This document shows positions 5,006-8,422 of a DNA stretch of 8,422 nt, one piece after another (the first letter of the stretch is position 1; every line of letters starts with the position of its first letter). A program made the translations under genes and the position numbers. The notes beneath the pieces were generated by a model. That model was not told the DNA's origin. It made no database searches and saw only the letters and a list, made by a program, of their open reading frames with translations. The DNA comes from JAGOSA01 sp039795715 (GTDB lineage Bacteria > Patescibacteriota > Minisyncoccia > Phycocordibacterales > UBA9973), in NCBI GenBank assembly GCA_039795715.1, contig JBDKLD010000050.1, positions 1 to 8,422 on the forward strand, given 5' to 3'.

Positions 5006-6931
5006 TTACTTCTGTTCGCCTTCGGTATTTTCGTTTTTTGGCTCGCTCGTGCTTTCAGCCTGCTCTGCACCTTCAGGAGCTTGTCCGTCTTTAGCACCCG
5101 CCGCAGCACTATCGCCAGTCGGCGGTGTTCCCGCCTTTGCCATTTCCTCACCGATCTTTGTCAGCGAATCAGAAAGTGCAGTTGTTGCAGTTTTGATCGC
5201 ACTCATATCAGTTCCTTCTTTAGCAGTTTTAAGCTCGGCAATTTTTGTCTCAACTAGAGTTTTAGTTTCGGCGGAAACTTTTTCCGCGTAATCTTTCAAA
5301 CTTTTCTCAGCGGTGAAAAGCATTTGCTCAGCCACGTTTTTGGTATCAACAAGCTCTTTCTTGGCCGCGTCTTCGGTCGCATGGATTTCGGCATCTTTTT
5401 TCATTTTCTCAATATCTGCATCAGTGAGGCCGGAACGAGCTTCGATGCGAATCGTTTGCTCTTTGCCAGAGGCTTTATCTTTAGCCTTCACTTGCAAAAT
5501 ACCGTTAGCATCGACATCGAACATAACTTCGATCTGTGGCATACCACGCTGAGATGGTGGAATACCGTCGAGAATAAATCTGCCGAGTGATTTGTTGTCG
5601 GCGGCCATTGGACGTTCGCCTTGGACGATGTGAATTTCAACTTGCGTTTGATTGTCAGCAGCAGTTGAGAAGACCTGTGTTTTAGAAGTTGGGATAGTCA
5701 TGTTGCGCTCAACGAGTTTGGTCGCCACGCCACCAAGTGTTTCAATACCGAGCGAGAGTGGAATAACGTCGAGGAGGAGAACGTCTTTGACATCGCCTTG
5801 CAAAACACCAGCCTGAACTGCAGCACCGAGTGCCACCACTTCATCAGGATTGATTGAGCGATTTGGTTCTTTGCCAAAAACTTTCTTCACTTCTTCGATC
5901 ATCTTCGGCATGCGAGTCTGACCGCCGACGAGAATGATTTCATTAATATCAGCAATTTTAAATGGCGAAGCTTCCATCGCGCGCTTGGTGATCATGATTG
6001 CGCGATTAATAAAGTCATCGGCAATTTCCTCTAGCTTTGCACGTGTCATTTTCATGAGCAAGTGCTGTGGGCCTTCGGCAGTTGAAGTTATGAATGGAAT
6101 ATTTATTTCTGTTTCAGTCGCGGTTGAAAGTTCAATCTTGGCTTTTTCAGCAGCTTCATCAAGGCGCTGGAGTGCAAGCGGATCTTTACTGACATCGACG
6201 CCAGATTCTTTTTTATATTCATCGGCGATGTAGCGAATGATCTTCTTGTCGATATCGCGACCGCCGAGGTGATGATCACCGTCGGTTGATTTAACTTCGA
6301 TGACATCGTTCCCAACTTCAAGCACAGAAACGTCGAATGTTCCGCCTCCGAAGTCAAAGACGACGATCTTTTCATCTTTCTTTGTTGAAAAACCATATGC
6401 GAGCGCGGCAGCGGTCGGCTCATTGATGATACGTTTAACATCGAGACCAGCAATTGCACCGGCGTCTTTGGTAGCTTTGCGTTGAGCGTCATTGAAATAT
6501 GCGGGAACAGTTATGACCGCTTCGGTAATTTTCTCGCCGAGCTTGGCTTCTACGTCCGCTTTTATCTTGCCGAGAATCATGGCAGAAATTTCTTCCGGTC
6601 GAAGTGACTGTCCGCCGATGTTAGCAAGTACGCCGCCATCCGGAGATTTTTCTATTTTATAGCTTGCTGTTTCTTTGTCTGAGTTGAGCTCAGGATCTTC
6701 GAAGCGGTGACCCATGAAGCGCTTGATGCCGTAAATGGTATTTTGCGGATTGGTCACAGCTTGGCGTTTTGCGAGCTGACCGACGAGACGATCACCGTTT
6801 TTCGCAATAGCGACAACTGATGGCGTAGTGCGTACACCTTCAGTATTTTCAATTATTTTTGGCTGACCACCTTCGATGATGGCGACAGCCGAGTTTGTTG
6901 TTCCTAAGTCGATTCCGATTATTTTTGACAT
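5006..6931 (-). CDS. dnaK: chaperone DnaK (Hsp70)
   Basis: DnaK is the cytosolic ATP-driven chaperone that binds exposed hydrophobic segments with DnaJ and GrpE. The 641-aa protein is complete. The nucleotide-binding domain (1-380) shows IGIDLGTTNS (5-14), GIKRFMG (68-74), INEPTAAALAYG (169-180), FDFGGGTFD (192-200) and LVGGQTRMP (334-342). The inter-domain linker is DVLLLDV (383-389). The substrate-binding domain contains PLSLGIETLGG (391-401). The helical lid is followed by a Gly/Ala/Glu-rich tail from about 600. The IB subdomain has the long-form insert (NPQNTIYGIKRFMGHRF) typical of most bacteria outside the Firmicutes. The ATG follows the DUF3467-like gene by 41 AT-rich bases with no terminator or Shine-Dalgarno site. 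TATAAA ends 6 nt before it, so dnaK may be both read through and separately initiated. No CIRCE element is present. Confidence 0.98.
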   Translation of the reverse strand: MSKIIGIDLGTTNSAVAIIEGGQPKIIENTEGVRTTPSVVAIAKNGDRLVGQLAKRQAVTNPQNTIYGIKRFMGHRFEDPELNSDKETASYKIEKSPDGGVLANIGGQSLRPEEISAMILGKIKADVEAKLGEKITEAVITVPAYFNDAQRKATKDAGAIAGLDVKRIINEPTAAALAYGFSTKKDEKIVVFDFGGGTFDVSVLEVGNDVIEVKSTDGDHHLGGRDIDKKIIRYIADEYKKESGVDVSKDPLALQRLDEAAEKAKIELSTATETEINIPFITSTAEGPQHLLMKMTRAKLEEIADDFINRAIMITKRAMEASPFKIADINEIILVGGQTRMPKMIEEVKKVFGKEPNRSINPDEVVALGAAVQAGVLQGDVKDVLLLDVIPLSLGIETLGGVATKLVERNMTIPTSKTQVFSTAADNQTQVEIHIVQGERPMAADNKSLGRFILDGIPPSQRGMPQIEVMFDVDANGILQVKAKDKASGKEQTIRIEARSGLTDADIEKMKKDAEIHATEDAAKKELVDTKNVAEQMLFTAEKSLKDYAEKVSAETKTLVETKIAELKTAKEGTDMSAIKTATTALSDSLTKIGEEMAKAGTPPTGDSAAAGAKDGQAPEGAEQAESTSEPKNENTEGEQK

Positions 6932-6972
6932 ATGATTTTTATATATTATTACTTGATAATTATTTAAAAATT

Positions 6973-7254
6973 TTATTTCTTCTCACTCCCCGCCTTAAAA
7001 TCCGCTGACTGAAACGGGCTTGGGATTTCGGGCACGGTCATGTCTATCGGTCCGAATTGCTTTTCATAATTTTCGATCTGTTGGCTGAAAAACATGGCAA
7101 TACTCTTGGCGACTTTCGGTGTGGTGGCATATGGATCGAGATTGTTACCTGATGCCATGCAAAACATGACGGCTTCTTTGTTGAATGCGCCGAGTGCGCC
7201 GTCACAGAATTTTTTTGGTAATTGATTAAAGTCTACTTTTGTTGGGTCTACCAT
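6973..7254 (-). CDS. small DUF3467-like protein, 93 aa
   Basis: This is a small soluble protein of unknown function. Residues 15-70 resemble the DUF3467 family: a short strand-rich segment (KFCDGALGAFNKEAVMFCM) is followed by a helix (TPKVAKSIAMFFSQQIENYEKQFGPI) ending in the family-like motif YEKQFGPI (63-70). The last 20 residues are proline/serine-rich and probably disordered. I rely on recall of this motif, so the family assignment is moderate. The gene lies directly upstream of dnaK on the same strand with 41 bp between them. It is preceded by a good promoter (TTGTCA-17-TATAAT), so the two genes are probably co-transcribed. No Shine-Dalgarno site precedes the ATG. A role with DnaK is suggested only by position. 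Confidence 0.8.
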   Translation of the reverse strand: MVDPTKVDFNQLPKKFCDGALGAFNKEAVMFCMASGNNLDPYATTPKVAKSIAMFFSQQIENYEKQFGPIDMTVPEIPSPFQSADFKAGSEKK

Positions 7255-7307
7255 ATATATTTTTACAAAATAACTAATAATTTTTTGACTTCTAATTTAT
7301 GTAGCCA

Positions 7308-7336
7308 ATTATATACTTGCCTATTTATTTTGACAA
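7308..7336 (-). promoter_or_regulatory. promoter of the DUF3467-like gene and dnaK
   Basis: On the minus strand TTGTCA (7336-7331) and a perfect TATAAT (7313-7308) are separated by 17 bp. Transcription would start near 7301, giving a leader of about 47 nt before the ATG at 7254. The -35 box lies inside the left arm of the inverted repeat at 7327-7368. Confidence 0.75.
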
Positions 7337-7368
7337 GTTTTCAGCGACCGCCAATTCCTTGTCAAAAT
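7327..7368. repeat. 11-bp inverted repeat, candidate operator between divergent promoters
   Basis: ATTTTGACAAG (7327-7337) and CTTGTCAAAAT (7358-7368) are perfect inverted copies separated by 20 bp. Their centre-to-centre distance is 31 bp, close to three helical turns. Each arm contains the -35 box of one of the two divergent promoters. Because it lies between the two predicted start sites it should act as DNA rather than as an RNA hairpin. A dimeric regulator binding both arms would block both promoters. The adjacent PaaX-like protein is the obvious candidate. Confidence 0.7.
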
Positions 7369-7387
7369 TAATATAACATAATAAAAT
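7359..7387 (+). promoter_or_regulatory. promoter of the PaaX/Cas2-like regulator gene
   Basis: TTGTCA (7359-7364) and TAAAAT (7382-7387) are separated by 17 bp, each 5/6 of consensus. The hexamer ends 9 nt before the ATG at 7397, so the leader would be only a few bases. The -35 box lies in the right arm of the inverted repeat. Confidence 0.65.
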
Positions 7388-7396
7388 AAAGCTGTA

Positions 7397-7963
7397 ATGA
7401 AGAAAAATAACCCCCAATCGGCCATTTTAAAGGTCCTAGGCCGTAAAAAGGCTGTCTCACTAGAAAAGCTCAAGGCTGAGTCAGAAAGTGCCCTCACAGG
7501 TGATTCTGGGACTCAAAAAGGCCAATTTACCGGTAAAACCAAGCCTTCCTATGCTATCTCCCGATCGATCAAAGCCATGATAGATACTGGTCTTGCTGAG
7601 CTCCTCGCATCTGGGCAAAGTGACTATGTACGTATTACTGCCACTGGACGGGAAAAGCTCTACCGCGACGAACTTTCTAGCACCAACATGCCAATCTCCC
7701 ATACCTGGGACGGCAAATGGCGCATGATTATCCTCGACCTGCCAGAAGATCGCAAGAGCGAACGCGAGGCTTTGCGGTACCTCCTCAAGAAAGCCGGTTT
7801 CTCTCTTTTGAAAAATTCAGTCTGGGTCTCGCCTTTTCCTTTTGAACAATTTTTCACCAATATTAAAAAAGATCTCGGTTTGACCACGGAGATGATTATT
7901 GTTGTTACTGATACCATTGATGTGGAAACGGAGAAAGTGCTTTTAGCAGAGTTTGGGAAATAG
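7397..7963 (+). CDS. PaaX-like transcriptional regulator with Cas2-like domain
   Basis: This 188-aa protein has two visible parts. Residues 1-95 form a winged-helix-like DNA-binding region: SAILKVLGRKKAVSLEKLKAE, a Ser/Thr/Gly-rich linker, the helix SYAISRSIKAMIDTGLAELL (51-70), then a wing-like YVRITATGREKLYR. Residues 107-187 form a ferredoxin-like domain beginning KWRMIILDLPEDRKSEREALRYLL and continuing with GFSLLKNSVWVSPF (134-147). That is the pattern of the PaaX middle domain, which is related to Cas2. The third C-terminal domain of classical PaaX repressors is missing. Automatic pipelines may label such proteins Cas2, but the DNA-binding front end and the lack of cas genes or a CRISPR array favour a regulator. 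It diverges from the DUF3467-like/dnaK unit, converges on the grpE unit, and probably controls its own promoter. Confidence 0.82.
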   Translation: MKKNNPQSAILKVLGRKKAVSLEKLKAESESALTGDSGTQKGQFTGKTKPSYAISRSIKAMIDTGLAELLASGQSDYVRITATGREKLYRDELSSTNMPISHTWDGKWRMIILDLPEDRKSEREALRYLLKKAGFSLLKNSVWVSPFPFEQFFTNIKKDLGLTTEMIIVVTDTIDVETEKVLLAEFGK

Positions 7964-7982
7964 AAAATTACATAATCACTAT

Positions 7983-8007
7983 AAAAAAAAGCCACCTAGT
8001 TGGTGGC
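7983..8007 (-). terminator. intrinsic terminator of the grpE unit, overlapping a stop codon
   Basis: On the minus strand GCCACC (8007-8002) pairs with GGTGGC (7996-7991) around a 5-nt loop, then eight T's (7990-7983). The TAG stop of the upstream gene (7998-7996) sits in the loop and the first base of the 3' arm, so the 5' arm encodes the final Ala and Thr codons. In the + direction no T tract follows the hairpin, so the regulator gene would not be terminated by it. Confidence 0.88.
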
Positions 8008-8304
8008 AGTTTCAGAACCTTCTGTTTCCAATAATTCGAAATCAGATTCAGGCTTGAAATACTTACTATTGAATTCTACAACAGACATACTGCTACTCTC
8101 CAAATCCTCAAGTATTTGGGATTTTTTCTCTGACGAAGCGTCAATTTTTCCAAAGCTATTTAGGATTTTTCTGAAAAGACTATCTCTTTCCAGTTCTTCT
8201 TTGGCGTTGCCGGTTGGTATTTTATTGACCAAGCTCGCAGCCAATTCGCGTTCAAAATTTACATCAAACGTTGGGATGTGTTCTGGTGGTCCATTAAATT
8301 CCAT
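7996..8304 (-). CDS. hypothetical acidic protein, 102 aa, downstream of grpE
   Basis: I do not recognise this family. It is a soluble, acidic protein with no signal or membrane segment. The N-terminus (MEFNGPPEHIPTFDVNFERELAASLV) leads into helices with alternating charge (AKEELERDSLFRKILNSF). These are followed by SEKKSQILEDLESSSMSVVEFNSKYF and a Glu/Thr-rich tail. I chose the ATG at 8304. A GTG at 8310 would add two residues. TATACT (8316-8311) ends 6 nt before the ATG, matching the spacing seen at other starts in the window. Its position 14 bp after the grpE stop and before a terminator makes it the last gene of the grpE unit, so a chaperone-related role is possible but unproven. Confidence 0.75.
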   Translation of the reverse strand: MEFNGPPEHIPTFDVNFERELAASLVNKIPTGNAKEELERDSLFRKILNSFGKIDASSEKKSQILEDLESSSMSVVEFNSKYFKPESDFELLETEGSETATN

Positions 8305-8318
8305 GTACACAGTATAAT

Positions 8319-8422
8319 TTATTTTCTTTCAAAATGGAAGGTTGCTACTCTCGCTGGACGGAAAATCTTATCGCCATTTTTGTAGCCTTTTTGAATAACT
8401 TGCGCAACGGTATTATCTTGGA
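8319..8422 (-). CDS. grpE: GrpE, C-terminal end (gene continues beyond the window)
   Basis: The minus strand is open from the right edge to TAA at 8321-8319 and encodes 33 residues. They include VIQKGYKNGDKIFRPARV, the conserved C-terminal beta-domain motif of GrpE (usually VLQKGYxLxDRxxRPAxV). GrpE is the nucleotide-exchange factor that releases ADP from DnaK, and this beta domain is the part that contacts the DnaK ATPase domain. The rest of the protein, including the long dimerisation helix, lies outside the window. The presence of dnaK about 1.4 kb downstream on the same strand supports the call. Confidence 0.92.
   Translation of the reverse strand, partial: QDNTVAQVIQKGYKNGDKIFRPARVATFHFERK

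Noticed and set aside
6103..6492. A 129-codon minus-strand frame inside dnaK
   Set aside because: It is a shifted frame of dnaK on the same strand; the dnaK frame is intact and conserved throughout.
7330..7358. A + strand promoter using TTGACA at 7330-7335
   Set aside because: No -10-like hexamer lies 16-18 bp downstream (AATTCC at 7353-7358); the TTGTCA at 7359-7364 has a proper -10.
7255..7396. A CIRCE/HrcA heat-shock operator upstream of the dnaK unit
   Set aside because: The TTAGCACTC-N9-GAGTGCTAA pattern is absent; the inverted repeat there has a different sequence and a 20-bp spacer.
7397..7963. A CRISPR adaptation gene (cas2)
   Set aside because: The Cas2-like fold is preceded by a DNA-binding region, and there is no cas1, other cas gene or repeat-spacer array in the window.
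7660..7995. A minus-strand frame antisense to the PaaX-like gene
   Set aside because: The opposite strand encodes a recognisable Cas2-like domain, and the frame starts inside the terminator T tract with no start signals of its own.

Overview
The window looks like a chromosomal segment of a Patescibacteria (Candidate Phyla Radiation) bacterium, probably of the Parcubacteria group. This is an inference from the AT-rich intergenic DNA, very compact genes, a minimal Obg, a MYG1-family protein, and a short PaaX/Cas2-like regulator. No single marker proves it. TAA, TAG and TGA all act as stops: the 354-707 gene ends in TGA just before a terminator. This argues against the lineages that read TGA as glycine.

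Layout. Positions 2-109 hold what may be the 3' end of a + strand gene. A minus-strand tRNA-Val(GAC) follows at 161-233. A small orphan + gene (354-707) has a near-consensus promoter and its own terminator. Positions 4183 down to 744 are a tight minus-strand run: yqeY, a YvlD/phage-holin-IV-like membrane protein, a DedA/VTT membrane protein, a MYG1-family protein and obg. A DEDDh exonuclease with an ExoX-like C-terminal domain (4241-4957, +) diverges from yqeY. It converges on dnaK, with a bidirectional terminator between them.

The right third is a chaperone region. grpE is partial and enters from the right edge. It is followed by an unknown 102-aa acidic protein and a terminator. After a divergently oriented PaaX/Cas2-like regulator (7397-7963, +) come a DUF3467-like small protein and dnaK, both on the minus strand. 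The regulator and the DUF3467-like/dnaK unit share a 142-bp intergenic region. In it, two TTGTCA-17-TATAAT-type promoters sit in exact mirror symmetry around an 11-bp inverted repeat.

Working together: GrpE and DnaK are the nucleotide-exchange factor and Hsp70 of one chaperone machine. The two small genes and the regulator beside them are candidates for co-chaperone or control roles, but this rests on position only. YqeY, Obg and the membrane proteins are housekeeping functions with no obvious shared pathway. The main regulatory theme is a -10-like hexamer lying about 6 nt upstream of the start codon of several genes, which would give leaderless mRNAs. It is clearest at the divergent yqeY/exonuclease pair. 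I see no mobile element, CRISPR array or rRNA.
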